DNA of 64,000 bases from CAIKNB01 sp041658705 (GCA_041658705.1 JBAZZT010000002.1:1-64000); one strand, 5' to 3'. Positions 27,528 through 35,803 are shown, counted from the stretch's first letter. Notes: generated by a model from the sequence alone, not told the origin. Numbers and translations: made by a program.

Positions 27528-28781
27528 ATGGAGTATAGGCGGAGGAAATTTTCAGCGTTCAAGCTTTGGACGCTGCTTTGCGTACTGGCCATGTTGGGAC
27601 AAATCGCTCCGCTCGCCAGGGCGCAGACGGGTGATACCAAACAAGAAGTCGATTCGTTGAACGTCGACATAAAAACCAAACGCGATCGAGTCGGCGAGCT
27701 GGATTCCATGATCAGCAAATATGCCGATCGCATCAAGGTGCAAGAATCAAAGCAAGCCTCGTTGGAGAATGAAGTCCTGATGCTGGATAACCGCATCAAA
27801 AAAACCGAACTAGACATCGAACGCGCCAAAGCGGAATTAGAGGCGCTGCGCCTCGAGATCTTGTCGCTCGATCGGCAAATCGCGGACAAAGGCGTGAATA
27901 TCGAACGACAAAAAAAATCCTCCGCCGAACTCATTAAGCGCATGAATGCGGCGCAGCGCGTCTCGATCATCGAAATTTTCCTCTCCAAACCCTCGCTTTC
28001 GACATTTTTCGACCGCTTGGAAGAAACAAAACGCTTACAAGCTAAGCTACAAGACGCCACGGTGGAACTGAAGGGCGAAAAACAATCGTTGGAGCGATCG
28101 AAAAAAGACCAAGATGGTAAGCGTGTGGCCGTGGATCTCGAGAAAAAACTCCTTAAAAAAGTCCAGATGGAGCTTGAAGCCGAGCGCAACTTCAAAGCCT
28201 CGTTAGCCTCGGAAACGCAGCTCAAGGAATCGGAATACGAGCGCATCATCTACGAGCTGCAACAACAGCAACAAGCCACGGCGGACGAAATCGCCTCGCT
28301 CGAAGATAGACTCAAGGACAAGCTGGATGCAATTGATGAATCTTTGGCGCGAGGCGACGTGCTCTTGAGCTGGCCGCTAAAGAACATCACGGCCATCACG
28401 GCGCATTTCCACGATCCGTCATACCCGTTTCGCGCGCGCTTCGAGCATCCGGGCACTGACCTCCGGGCTTCGGTCGGCACGCCCATCTACGCCGCAGCCG
28501 GCGGTTATGTGGCTTGGAACAAAACCGGCAAGTCATACGGCAACTACATCATGCTCGTCCATCCCGGCGGCGTGGCCACGATTTACGGCCATCTCTCGCG
28601 CTTCGCGGCCAAACCCGACACTTACGTCAAACGCGGCGATCTGATCGGTTATACCGGCGGCATGCCTGGGCAGCCCGGCGCCGGACTCTCGACCGGCCCG
28701 CATCTGCACTTCGAAGTGCGCCAAAACGGCATCCCAGTCAACGCAGAAAACTATCTGCCGGAATTGACCCTGGAAGAATGA
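27528..28781 (+). CDS. Murein hydrolase activator / M23 family peptidase (EnvC-like)
   Basis: A secreted protein of 417 aa. It has a signal peptide (about residues 1-32, ending APLARA), a long coiled coil (about 40-290) rich in Lys/Glu heptads, and a C-terminal LytM/M23 domain with HPGTDLRA, YGHLSRF and the HLHFE motif (STGPHLHFEVRQNG). The zinc ligands H..D, H and HxH look complete, so it could be an active endopeptidase, unlike E. coli EnvC, which only activates amidases. A likely role is septal peptidoglycan splitting. ATG 27528 is preferred over an upstream in-frame GTG at 27504 because it gives a normal signal peptide. Confidence 0.88.
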   Translation: MEYRRRKFSAFKLWTLLCVLAMLGQIAPLARAQTGDTKQEVDSLNVDIKTKRDRVGELDSMISKYADRIKVQESKQASLENEVLMLDNRIKKTELDIERAKAELEALRLEILSLDRQIADKGVNIERQKKSSAELIKRMNAAQRVSIIEIFLSKPSLSTFFDRLEETKRLQAKLQDATVELKGEKQSLERSKKDQDGKRVAVDLEKKLLKKVQMELEAERNFKASLASETQLKESEYERIIYELQQQQQATADEIASLEDRLKDKLDAIDESLARGDVLLSWPLKNITAITAHFHDPSYPFRARFEHPGTDLRASVGTPIYAAAGGYVAWNKTGKSYGNYIMLVHPGGVATIYGHLSRFAAKPDTYVKRGDLIGYTGGMPGQPGAGLSTGPHLHFEVRQNGIPVNAENYLPELTLEE

Positions 28782-28786
28782 CTTGC

Positions 28787-28902
28787 TGTCATCCTGAGCG
28801 TAGCGCCAGCGAAGTCGAAGGACCTTTATCAGCGCTAGGTTTGGATTGCAGAAAAAAACCAGAGGATATTTAGAAAGGTCCTTCGACAAGCTCAGGATGA
28901 CA
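28787..28902. repeat. RepA palindrome, copy 6
   Basis: TGTCATCCTGAGCGTAGC...GACAAGCTCAGGATGACA, between the convergent M23 and dus genes. Confidence 0.9.
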
Positions 28903-28915
28903 GTTGTCAATGACT

Positions 28916-29944
28916 TTACGATCCTAATTTCCTCATTAATTCTTCCAACTCTTCAAACGTCGTCACTTTGACGAGCGCCGAACGGAGTTGCATGAAATCA
29001 ACCTTCGGATACTCCGCTTTCAATTCGCGTTTGAAATAAAAAGGCAGGTGCTTGCGCAGATTGACCAAGCCCTTATCACCGTAGCGTTCGATTTGATAAC
29101 GCGCGTGGCGCAAGACGACATCGATGCGTTCGATCAGCGTAGGGGCACAAGCCATGCGGCCAGGGCGTGTGGCACGCGCCCCTACATCGCCCAACACGGA
29201 TTCAATTTCCCTGAACACCCACGGATTGCCCAAGGCGCCGCGACCGATCATCACGCCGTCAGCGCCGGAAATTTCCAAGGCACGCGCAGCCGAAGCGCCG
29301 TCCACCACGTCGCCGTTCAAGAGCAGGGGAATGGAGACGGATTTTTTCGCTCTCCCCACCATCTCCCAATCCGCAGCGCCGGAATAGCCTTGGTCTTTGG
29401 TCCGGCCATGTACGGTCATCAAATCAGCGCCCGCGGCCTCGATTGTTTTTGCGAACTCCAGGATCTCATCGGGCCTTGACCAACCCAACCGCGTCTTGAC
29501 GCTCACCGGCAAACGCACCGCAGCTTTGACCGCCTGGATGATAGCCGTGGCTTTTTCCGGTTGGCGCATGAGCGATGAGCCGTCAAAGTTGGAAACGATT
29601 TTTTTCGCCGGACAACCCATGTTGATGTCTAGGCCGTCAGGTCTGAATTTTTCTTCAAGGATGCGCGCGGCCTCGGCCATGGTCGCCGAATCAGAACCGA
29701 AGATCTGTAGGATGACCGGGCGCTCGAAATCCGAAATCTCCGCCATGGCGAGCGTCTTGGCGTTGCCGCGGATCAACGCCGCGGACGAAATCATCTCGCG
29801 GAAAATCACGAGCGATGGATCCTCGCTTTCGCGAGGATGACAGAGAGAAGCGACCTCTTTCACGATACGGCAAAACGGCGCGTCCGTGAGGTCGGCCATG
29901 GGCGCGAGCGCGACGATGGGTCTTTGCGTTTCAAACCACTTCAT
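28916..29944 (-). CDS. dus: tRNA-dihydrouridine synthase with two in-frame repeat insertions
   Basis: FMN-dependent reductase that makes dihydrouridine in tRNA D-loops. From ATG 29944 it has 342 aa. Family motifs are IVALAPMADLTDAPFCR (N-terminus), REMISSAALIRGN, VILQIFGSD, DINMGCPAKK (catalytic cysteine), VKTRLGW, MTVHGRTKDQGYSG and LNGDVVDGASA. Two stretches do not belong to the family and read as translated palindromes: SLCHPRESEDPSL (about residues 29-43, from RepE 29815-29850) and VGARATRPGRMACAPTL (about 252-269, from RepC 29139-29185). Both keep the frame. Catalytic motifs are intact, so function is probably kept. An in-frame upstream ATG at 29962 exists. Confidence 0.93.
   Translation of the reverse strand: MKWFETQRPIVALAPMADLTDAPFCRIVKEVASLCHPRESEDPSLVIFREMISSAALIRGNAKTLAMAEISDFERPVILQIFGSDSATMAEAARILEEKFRPDGLDINMGCPAKKIVSNFDGSSLMRQPEKATAIIQAVKAAVRLPVSVKTRLGWSRPDEILEFAKTIEAAGADLMTVHGRTKDQGYSGAADWEMVGRAKKSVSIPLLLNGDVVDGASAARALEISGADGVMIGRGALGNPWVFREIESVLGDVGARATRPGRMACAPTLIERIDVVLRHARYQIERYGDKGLVNLRKHLPFYFKRELKAEYPKVDFMQLRSALVKVTTFEELEELMRKLGS
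29139..29185. repeat. RepC palindrome inserted in dus
   Basis: GTAGGGGCACAAGCCATGCGGCC...GGGCGTGTGGCACGCGCCCCTAC. It is translated in frame as part of Dus. Confidence 0.88.
29815..29850. repeat. RepE palindrome inserted in dus
   Basis: GGATCCTCGCTTTCGCGAGGATGACAGA. The arms TCCTCGC/GCGAGGA enclose a TTT loop. It is translated in frame as CHPRESEDPS near the N-terminus. Confidence 0.82.
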
Positions 29945-30038
29945 GCCGCACGAAAATAACACGGATCAGCAATTTCGTCACCTTGCACGATCGGGCAAGT
30001 CGGGTTGCATTTTGCTGGAGCTAAAGTAATATGTCCGC

Positions 30039-30347
30039 ATGATCAAAGAACCAACCGGCCCGAAAATCGAAAGTAAAGAATCAATCGAACAAGAGCAAGA
30101 AAAGTTCGAAGCCGCATGCACCGAACATTTCATCCGCGATTACATCGATGTGTCGCCGCTTTCGCCAGAACAACGCAATTTCGTCAGCCAACATCTGATG
30201 ACGCATAAGGGAGTCTGGAAGAGCTATGACGACGCTGAAGTCTACGTTTACGGAATGAAACTTGAGGACAACAAGCTAAAGATAAAATTTTGCCGCCTGG
30301 TCGAAGGACAACCTTTTTCCGTCGAAGAGGCGATTGACCTGCCTTAA
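30039..30347 (+). CDS. Hypothetical protein, 102 aa
   Basis: A small acidic, soluble protein that I do not recognise. The sequence has a helical N-terminal part rich in Glu/Gln (ESIEQEQEKFEAACTEHF) and a C-terminal part with alternating hydrophobic residues (EVYVYGMKLEDNKLKIKFCRL) that could be a small beta sheet. A TAATAT box ends about six bases before ATG 30039, predicting a leaderless transcript. It is convergent with the 30424 gene. Confidence 0.65.
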   Translation: MIKEPTGPKIESKESIEQEQEKFEAACTEHFIRDYIDVSPLSPEQRNFVSQHLMTHKGVWKSYDDAEVYVYGMKLEDNKLKIKFCRLVEGQPFSVEEAIDLP

Positions 30348-30388
30348 ATCAACAGGCCGGAACCTTCGAAGTAGGATTTTTTTAGCGA

Positions 30389-30411
30389 AAGCCCCGAGAG
30401 CATCGGGGCTT
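30389..30411 (-). terminator. Hairpin after the 30424 gene
   Basis: AAGCCCCGA-GAGCA-TCGGGGCTT. The same hairpin recurs at 31406-31428 and 32038-32060, each just downstream of a member of the minus-strand gene family. Here the tail is poor in T on the minus strand. Confidence 0.7.
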
Positions 30412-30423
30412 GTGCGGAAGAAT

Positions 30424-30942
30424 TCATCCCGGGAGCGGTCGGGGATCCAGCTGTTGGCACGCTTGGCTTAGGCGCTGCAGCAACTCGTCTGGGCGCACTC
30501 GCGACTTCCAGTAGATCTCGACGGTCGGATGAACCGCCACCGTCGGAGCAGGGATCAGGAACCTGACCTGCGCGATCAGCGTCTGATCCAGGGCGATATT
30601 GGCGAATGACACGTTGCCGCAGTATCCGCGCTCCACCAAACCCGTGGCCAGACAGCGGCTTTCGCGGAAACCGTCGAGTCCTCTTCGATTGAACACCACG
30701 GTCTCGATGCGTCGGTTGCCCGCGAACAGCCCGAGCAGGTCAGGCGTGCAGGTATCCGACGAAAGCGTGAAACCGAGCTGGTTGATGTTCAGGATGTTCT
30801 CCCTGATCAGACCGGTCGAGGCACGGGGCTCGCGGTCCTTGAGCGTGCCTTCGATACAGTTCCAATCATCCGGGATATACCGCATGATGTGGAACATCTG
30901 GCGCGAATCTTCGAGGCGCAAGAAATGAGCTTGTCTTTCCAT
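30424..30942 (-). CDS. Cluster-family protein A (unknown function), 172 aa
   Basis: This is one of four related, unrecognised proteins encoded on the minus strand between 30.4 and 33.2 kb. Shared features are a hydrophilic start with FLRLEDSRQMFHIMRYIPDDW, the IPDDW motif near residue 23, PDLLGLFAGN in the middle, and RCLATGLVERGYCGNVSFA near residue 95. It is soluble, with no signal peptide. The expression signals are strong: TTGACA-N17-TTAAAT promoter (30965-30993), AGGAGG SD five bases before ATG 30942, and a hairpin after the stop. No function can be assigned. Confidence 0.75.
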   Translation of the reverse strand: MERQAHFLRLEDSRQMFHIMRYIPDDWNCIEGTLKDREPRASTGLIRENILNINQLGFTLSSDTCTPDLLGLFAGNRRIETVVFNRRGLDGFRESRCLATGLVERGYCGNVSFANIALDQTLIAQVRFLIPAPTVAVHPTVEIYWKSRVRPDELLQRLSQACQQLDPRPLPG

Positions 30943-30964
30943 TCTGTCCTCCTCACCTTGGCTT

Positions 30965-30993
30965 ATTTAAGAACAACTCACGCGTCCTGTCAA
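30965..30993 (-). promoter_or_regulatory. Promoter of cluster gene A
   Basis: Minus strand TTGACA (30988-30993), 17 nt, TTAAAT (30965-30970). An identical -35/-10 pair lies exactly 1000 bp away at 31965-31993. Confidence 0.85.
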
Positions 30994-31030
30994 CCCTTAC
31001 ATTCTCGGACGTGGATGCTAGAATGAACAC

Positions 31031-31387
31031 ATGTCCATCCGCGGTTGGTTCAACAAACCTCACCCTTTTTTATACGGCGCTTGTCTCGGCCTTGTCATTT
31101 CGATAGCCGATATCATCGCGAGTTTGTTGGATAAAATTACGCTCGTAGAATGGTTGCGCTGGCCCTTGATTCCGGTGCTTACCGTCATCAATGGTTTAAG
31201 CCTCAATTTCCGATCCTACTGCCAAAACATGGTAGATTTTACCGTATCAAATTGGGGATGTTATGTAGTGACGTCGGCACTTACCCTGATCATAGCCTCG
31301 GCGCTGTTCTACGGAGTGGTTGCGTATTTCGCTTGGCTCTTCTGGTCAGAAATCAAACGACATAAGAAAAACGATCTTCCGGAGTAA
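31031..31387 (+). CDS. Small membrane protein, 118 aa
   Basis: Two clear hydrophobic segments lie at about residues 13-33 (LYGACLGLVISIADIIASLL) and 78-103 (CYVVTSALTLIIASALFYGVVAYFAWLF), with a possible third between. Short charged ends follow (SEIKRHKKNDLPE). Not recognised. A TAGAAT box six bases before ATG 31031 is shared, with its flank GGATGC, with the other small membrane gene at 33326. That gene has the same size and occupies a similar position between cluster genes, so the two may be distant relatives. Confidence 0.7.
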   Translation: MSIRGWFNKPHPFLYGACLGLVISIADIIASLLDKITLVEWLRWPLIPVLTVINGLSLNFRSYCQNMVDFTVSNWGCYVVTSALTLIIASALFYGVVAYFAWLFWSEIKRHKKNDLPE

Positions 31388-31394
31388 CAGTGTG

Positions 31395-31428
31395 CAGAAA
31401 AGCGAAAGCCCCGAGAGCATCGGGGCTT
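31395..31428 (-). terminator. Terminator of cluster gene B
   Basis: AAGCCCCGATG-CTC-TCGGGGCTT on the minus strand, followed by TCGCTTTTCT. Confidence 0.85.
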
Positions 31429-31442
31429 TGGAGTCAGAGTCC

Positions 31443-31940
31443 TTACGCTGCGAGTTGTTTGCAGACGCGGAGAATCTGATCCATGTCCTTATAAAGCCAG
31501 TTCGGGTCTGCATATAAGTGCAGATCCGAGGTATCGGCCGGCCTCTGGATGGACAAGCCTGCCGATAAAAGCGGGACGGAACTCATGCCAGGGGTCGGTT
31601 TGCTGAAAGTTACGATGCCCCAGTAGCCACGTTCCACCAGGTCGGAAGCCAAGGATCTGCATTCCTTGATGGAGCGGCCTGATAAGTCGAAGACGACTTT
31701 GTCGATATCCTGTTTCCACGCAAACAACGCGGAGAGATCCGGCATCACGTGACCCTTGTGCAGCGAGCATCCTTTGTCGCCGATGTACAAGACGTTCTGG
31801 GTCACGGAATCCGCTGAAGTCGGAAAGTTGGGCGCCAATAGATACCCATCGATCAGTATCCAGTCGTCGGGAATGCACCGAATCAGTTCGGACAACTTGC
31901 AGGTAGCGGTCAGCTTAGTGAATTTAATGTGCTTCTTCAT
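31443..31940 (-). CDS. Cluster-family protein B (unknown function), 165 aa
   Basis: It is related to proteins A, C and D of the cluster and closest to C. Shared segments: FTKLTATCKLSELIRCIPDDW, LIDGYLLAPNFPTSAD, MPDLSALFAWKQDIDKVVFDL, ECRSLASDLVERGYWGIVTF and ILRVCKQL at the end. The true start is ATG 31940, set by AAGGAGG five bases before it; an in-frame TTG at 31976 is an artefact. Its promoter is TTGACA-N17-TTAAAT at 31965-31993. Function unknown. Confidence 0.75.
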   Translation of the reverse strand: MKKHIKFTKLTATCKLSELIRCIPDDWILIDGYLLAPNFPTSADSVTQNVLYIGDKGCSLHKGHVMPDLSALFAWKQDIDKVVFDLSGRSIKECRSLASDLVERGYWGIVTFSKPTPGMSSVPLLSAGLSIQRPADTSDLHLYADPNWLYKDMDQILRVCKQLAA

Positions 31941-31964
31941 CCTACCCTCCTTGGAACTGGGTTG

Positions 31965-31993
31965 ATTTAAAGCCAATTCAGACCAAATGTCAA
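31965..31993 (-). promoter_or_regulatory. Promoter of cluster gene B
   Basis: Minus strand TTGACA (31988-31993), 17 nt, TTAAAT (31965-31970). Confidence 0.85.
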
Positions 31994-32026
31994 CCCTTAC
32001 GTCTTCCCCCCCCGAGTAACAGCGTG

Positions 32027-32060
32027 CAAAAAAGCGAAAGCCCCGAGAGCATCGGGGCTT
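32027..32060 (-). terminator. Terminator of cluster genes C/D
   Basis: AAGCCCCGATG-CTC-TCGGGGCTT on the minus strand, followed by TCGCTTTTTTG. Confidence 0.88.
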
Positions 32061-32084
32061 GCAGAAGGCGGACTACTCGACAGC

Positions 32085-32582
32085 CTAGTCGTGTTCGAGT
32101 TGCCCGCAGACGCGGAGGATGGGTTCCGTCACGCTCGCAGGATAGGACGAGTCGCAATAAACATTCAACTCCGAGGCATTGGCGGGTTCTTGGATGGACA
32201 TTCCGATTGAGCAAAGCGTAACGGTCCGTTGCGCCGTCAGGGCAAAGGACAGAACGCCCCGATATCCGCGTTCCACCAATCCAGAGGCTAGCGACCGGCA
32301 TTCGGCGCATGACGGCGCGTCGTACATGTCGATGACAACTTTGTCGATGTCTTTCTTGCCGACGAACAGCCCGAACAGATCCGGGACTTTATCCGCGCGA
32401 TGCAATGAAAAGCCTCTGGGGCTGATCATCAAGACGCTCAAGCTCAATGGATCGGTTGACGTCGGGAATCGCGGCGACAGCAGATACCCGTTGACCAGAC
32501 CCCAATCGTCCGGAACGCTGCGAATCAAGTGTGATAACTGGCGCGTGTCAGTCAGCTTAGAAAATCGAAGGTGCTTCTCCAT
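32085..32582 (-). CDS. Cluster-family protein C (unknown function), 165 aa
   Basis: It is closely similar to protein B: FSKLTDTRQLSHLIRSVPDDW, LVNGYLLSPRFPTSTD, VPDLFGLFVGKKDIDKVVIDM, ECRSLASGLVERGYRGVLSF and ILRVCGQL. The start is ATG 32582 with GGAGG five bases upstream; a GTG at 32600 would overlap gene D's stop. It lies 14 nt downstream of gene D and is probably expressed from D's promoter, with a terminator after it. B and C look like a recent tandem duplication. Confidence 0.75.
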   Translation of the reverse strand: MEKHLRFSKLTDTRQLSHLIRSVPDDWGLVNGYLLSPRFPTSTDPLSLSVLMISPRGFSLHRADKVPDLFGLFVGKKDIDKVVIDMYDAPSCAECRSLASGLVERGYRGVLSFALTAQRTVTLCSIGMSIQEPANASELNVYCDSSYPASVTEPILRVCGQLEHD

Positions 32583-32596
32583 CTTATCCTCCACGC

Positions 32597-33214
32597 TCAC
32601 GACAGGAGCGGAATCAGATCGTTCTGCTTGACCCGTTCGAGCAAGAGAGCAAGCCGTTCTTCCTGGCCGCCGAATTCAGGGTTGTGCGTTACGGACAAAG
32701 AATAATTTTCGTGCTCACCCGGCCGCACGGGTTTGTCGGAGAACTGGAATCGGCAGCGCTCGGGATTGTCGAACTTGTTGTCGCGGTAACAGCCGCTGTA
32801 GAAATGCAGCCAGCCTTGGTAACCAAGCGCCGCATACCCCGCAGCCAGATATTTGAACTGCAGGAGGCTCAAACCATCGTGTTTGTAGTATCCGACCTCA
32901 TCGAGCTGCACCCACCCCGGGTGCCTCTGCTCGATGAACACGGCTTTCAAGTCGGGCGCAAGTTCCGAATCGCGCGCCGGGATCAACCCGCCCGAAATAT
33001 GGTTCATCTCCCGACAATTGCTCATCAGCCTGACTCCGCCCGAAACGAACCGGCTGAACTTCAGGCCAACGGAATCCAGGGCTTGCCCTGTCTCCAACAT
33101 CCTCCGCGGCGCCCACAAGACGCCGTCCAGCCAAGCCCAATCGCTGGGCACTGCCATGATGAGATTGACGAGAGAGTTCGCATCCCTGCGCAGTCTGAAA
33201 ACTTTTACCGGCAT
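32597..33214 (-). CDS. Cluster-family protein D (unknown function), 205 aa
   Basis: The most divergent and longest member. The shared frame remains: FRLRRDANSLVNLIMAVPSDW, WLDGVLWAPRR, APDLKAVFIEQRHPGWVQLDEV, and FKYLAAGYAALGYQGWLHF in place of CRSLASxLVERGYxG. It has extra segments after each block. The start ATG 33214 is set by AAGGAG six bases before it; an upstream ATG at 33244 lacks an SD. The promoter is TTGACC-N16-TTAAAT. It is the first gene of a two-gene unit with C. Confidence 0.73.
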   Translation of the reverse strand: MPVKVFRLRRDANSLVNLIMAVPSDWAWLDGVLWAPRRMLETGQALDSVGLKFSRFVSGGVRLMSNCREMNHISGGLIPARDSELAPDLKAVFIEQRHPGWVQLDEVGYYKHDGLSLLQFKYLAAGYAALGYQGWLHFYSGCYRDNKFDNPERCRFQFSDKPVRPGEHENYSLSVTHNPEFGGQEERLALLLERVKQNDLIPLLS

Positions 33215-33245
33215 CAGCCGCTCCTTTTTTAAAGACCTGCGCAAT

Positions 33246-33273
33246 ATTTAACCTTAAATGAACTAAAGGTCAA
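33246..33273 (-). promoter_or_regulatory. Promoter of cluster genes D-C
   Basis: Minus strand TTGACC (33268-33273), 16 nt, TTAAAT (33246-33251). Same -10 box as genes A and B. Confidence 0.8.
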
Positions 33274-33325
33274 GCCAACCATCGACCCTTCCATATTCAA
33301 GCCTGGATGCTAGAATGAAATAAGC

Positions 33326-33703
33326 ATGAGGATGAACAAGAAGCTCCCCGTCTGGTTGCCCGGCGTGCTGGGCTGTGTCTTTGGCATACTCCTGACTTTT
33401 TCCGGATTCATCACTGCTCCTTGGGTATCCCAATCGGCTTACGCTAAAATTTTTTTCTTTGCGCCCAGTCTGATATCTCATTCGATCGGTGAGACATCCT
33501 ACGATCGTCTGGAAGATTTTTTCTGCCCTTTGCCTCCGGAACTGGCAGGCACGGCGTTTTCCGGCTCATGTGACGACAGGGTGATTTTTTATTTCTTGCT
33601 CTTAAGCAATATTTTAATCTACGGCAGCCTTGTCCAAATCATCTGGATGGTCTATAAAGGAATTTCCAAACATGTCAGATTTCAAGCTCAAAAAACCCTA
33701 TGA
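33326..33703 (+). CDS. Small membrane protein, 125 aa
   Basis: Two hydrophobic segments, about residues 8-30 (LPGVLGCVFGILLTFSGFI) and 88-115 (VIFYFLLLSNILIYGSLVQIIWMVY), are joined by a loop with two cysteines (FFCPL, GSCDD). Not recognised. A TAGAAT box with the same GGATGC flank as the gene at 31031 precedes it. Its last 32 bases overlap uvrB, so the two may be co-transcribed. ATG 33332 is an alternative start. Confidence 0.7.
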   Translation: MRMNKKLPVWLPGVLGCVFGILLTFSGFITAPWVSQSAYAKIFFFAPSLISHSIGETSYDRLEDFFCPLPPELAGTAFSGSCDDRVIFYFLLLSNILIYGSLVQIIWMVYKGISKHVRFQAQKTL

Positions 33704-35735
33704 ACCTTCAGGTGACCAGCCGGTAGCCATTGAGCAGTTGGTCACAGGACTGAAGCGCGGCGACAAATTCCAGACTCTGCTCGGCGCGACAGGAACGGGC
33801 AAGACTTTTACCATGGCCAACGTCATCGCGCAGATGGACAAGCCGACGCTCGTCATCGCGCACAACAAGACGCTGGCCGCGCAGCTGACCAACGAGTTCC
33901 GCGAATTTTTCCCCGCCAGCGCGGTGGAGTATTTCGTATCCTATTACGATTACTATCAACCGGAGGCGTACATCCCGAAATCCGACACCTACATCGAAAA
34001 GGAAGCGATGATCAACGAGGAGATCGATCGTTTGCGCCACAGCGCGACGCAGGCGCTGTTGACGCGCCGCGATGTCATCATCTGCGCTTCGGTCTCGTGC
34101 ATCTACGGATTGGGCGCGCCGTCGGCTTACCAAGCGACGGCCATCCATGCCAAAGTCGGGGAAGACATGAAGCGCGAAAATGTCTTGGGACGCTTGGTCG
34201 AGATGCAATTCACCCGCCTCTCGACGACGGACTTGGTGCGCGGATCTTTCCGCGTGATCGGCGGCGTGCTCGAGGTCATGCCAGCCAACGAAGAGACGAT
34301 CTTTCGCCTCGAAGCGCCGCGCGGAAAAATCGAAGCCATCATGGCCGTGGATCCGGTGACGCGCAAGATAAAACGCGAGCAAAACGACGTCTGGATATTT
34401 CCGGCCAAGCATTTCATCACCTTGGGTCCTGACCGCGAACGCGCGCTCGACGAAATCCGCCACGAACTCGCGCCGCAGCTCAAAAAATTCGAACGCGAAG
34501 GCAAGCTGCTCGAAGCCGAGCGACTCGAGCGGCGCACCAAATTCGACCTCGAGATGATCGAGAACCTGGGTTATTGCAACGGCATCGAGAATTATTCGCG
34601 CCCGCTCTCCGGACGCAAAGCGGGCGCGCCGCCGGATACTCTGTTTTCATATTTCCCCGACGACTTTTTGCTTATGCTCGACGAGTCGCATGTGACCGTG
34701 CCGCAGCTCGGCGGCATGTACTACGGCGACCAATCGCGCAAAGAGACTTTGATCAAGTACGGCTTCAGGCTCCCCTCGGCGCGCGACAACCGGCCGCTCA
34801 AATTCGAAGAACTGGAACACAAGATGCGCCAAGTCGTCTTTACCTCGGCCACGCCCGGTCCATACGAATTCAAACATTCGACCCAAGTCGTGGAACAAAT
34901 CATCCGCCCGACGGGTTTGGTGGATCCCGCAGTCATCGTCCGACCAATCACGCCGCGCGGGGTCGGTCTGTCTCAAGTCGACGACGCCATCGAGCGCATC
35001 AGCGACGCCACGCAAAAAGGCGAGCGCGTGCTGGTGACCACTTTGACCAAGAAGATGGCGGAAGATTTGGCCGGCTATCTGATCGAACGCAAAATCAAAG
35101 CGCGCTATCTCCACTCCGACATCTCGACCATCGAGCGGCTTGAGATCCTATCCGAATTCCGCAAAGGCACGTACGAGGTGATCGTGGGCGTCAACCTGTT
35201 GCGTGAAGGTCTGGATTTGCCCGAGGTCGCGCTGGTCTGCATCTTGGACGCGGACAAAGAGGGTTTTCTGCGTTCCGATACCTCGCTCATCCAAACCATC
35301 GGCCGCGCGGCACGCAACGTACGCGGACGAGTGGTGCTGTACGCCGATAACCCGACCGGCTCGATGAAACGCGCCATCGCCGAGACCGATCGCCGCCGCG
35401 CCAAACAGGTGGCGTATAACCAAGCCCACGGCATCACGCCTAAGACCATCCTGAAAGCCATCAAAGATTTCCGCGAAGTGCTGGGGTTGTCGACCGAGCC
35501 GGTGGACGTCAAAGATGTCTTGAAGTTGGAACTCGGCGCCGAGACGCATGATTTGAAAGAGATACTCAAACAAAAAGAAGTCGAGATGAAAGATGCGGCG
35601 CGCGATCTGCAATTCGAGTTGGCGGCGATCTTGCGCGACGAGATGGTCGTCTTGACCAAAGAAATCAAACAACGCGAAAAAACCACGAACGCAGCCAAAC
35701 CAAAACGCCCGGTCAGGCACGGCAGAGCAAGATAA
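33672..35735 (+). CDS. uvrB: Excinuclease ABC subunit B
   Basis: The damage-verifying helicase of nucleotide excision repair, which works with UvrA and UvrC. It has 687 aa. Walker A is LLGATGTGKTFTMAN (about residues 36-50), the beta-hairpin region is YYDYYQPEAYIP (about 92-103), and the DEAD-box-type motif is MLDESHVT (about 337). The C-terminal UVR domain that contacts UvrC is seen in LQFELAAILRDEMVVLTKEIKQ. ATG 33672 is chosen because the family begins FKLKKPYEPSGDQP right after it; a GGAA-type weak SD lies upstream. uvrA and uvrC are not in the window. Confidence 0.96.
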   Translation: MSDFKLKKPYEPSGDQPVAIEQLVTGLKRGDKFQTLLGATGTGKTFTMANVIAQMDKPTLVIAHNKTLAAQLTNEFREFFPASAVEYFVSYYDYYQPEAYIPKSDTYIEKEAMINEEIDRLRHSATQALLTRRDVIICASVSCIYGLGAPSAYQATAIHAKVGEDMKRENVLGRLVEMQFTRLSTTDLVRGSFRVIGGVLEVMPANEETIFRLEAPRGKIEAIMAVDPVTRKIKREQNDVWIFPAKHFITLGPDRERALDEIRHELAPQLKKFEREGKLLEAERLERRTKFDLEMIENLGYCNGIENYSRPLSGRKAGAPPDTLFSYFPDDFLLMLDESHVTVPQLGGMYYGDQSRKETLIKYGFRLPSARDNRPLKFEELEHKMRQVVFTSATPGPYEFKHSTQVVEQIIRPTGLVDPAVIVRPITPRGVGLSQVDDAIERISDATQKGERVLVTTLTKKMAEDLAGYLIERKIKARYLHSDISTIERLEILSEFRKGTYEVIVGVNLLREGLDLPEVALVCILDADKEGFLRSDTSLIQTIGRAARNVRGRVVLYADNPTGSMKRAIAETDRRRAKQVAYNQAHGITPKTILKAIKDFREVLGLSTEPVDVKDVLKLELGAETHDLKEILKQKEVEMKDAARDLQFELAAILRDEMVVLTKEIKQREKTTNAAKPKRPVRHGRAR

Positions 35736-35774
35736 AAAGAATCCAAAAAGTGTCATCGCGGCGCTGGCGCATTC

Positions 35775-35803
35775 GTAGGGGCGACCCAACGGGTCGCCCC
35801 TAC
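35775..35803. repeat. RepC palindrome, copy 8
   Basis: GTAGGGGCGACCC-AAC-GGGTCGCCCCTAC, between uvrB and dnaG. Confidence 0.88.
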
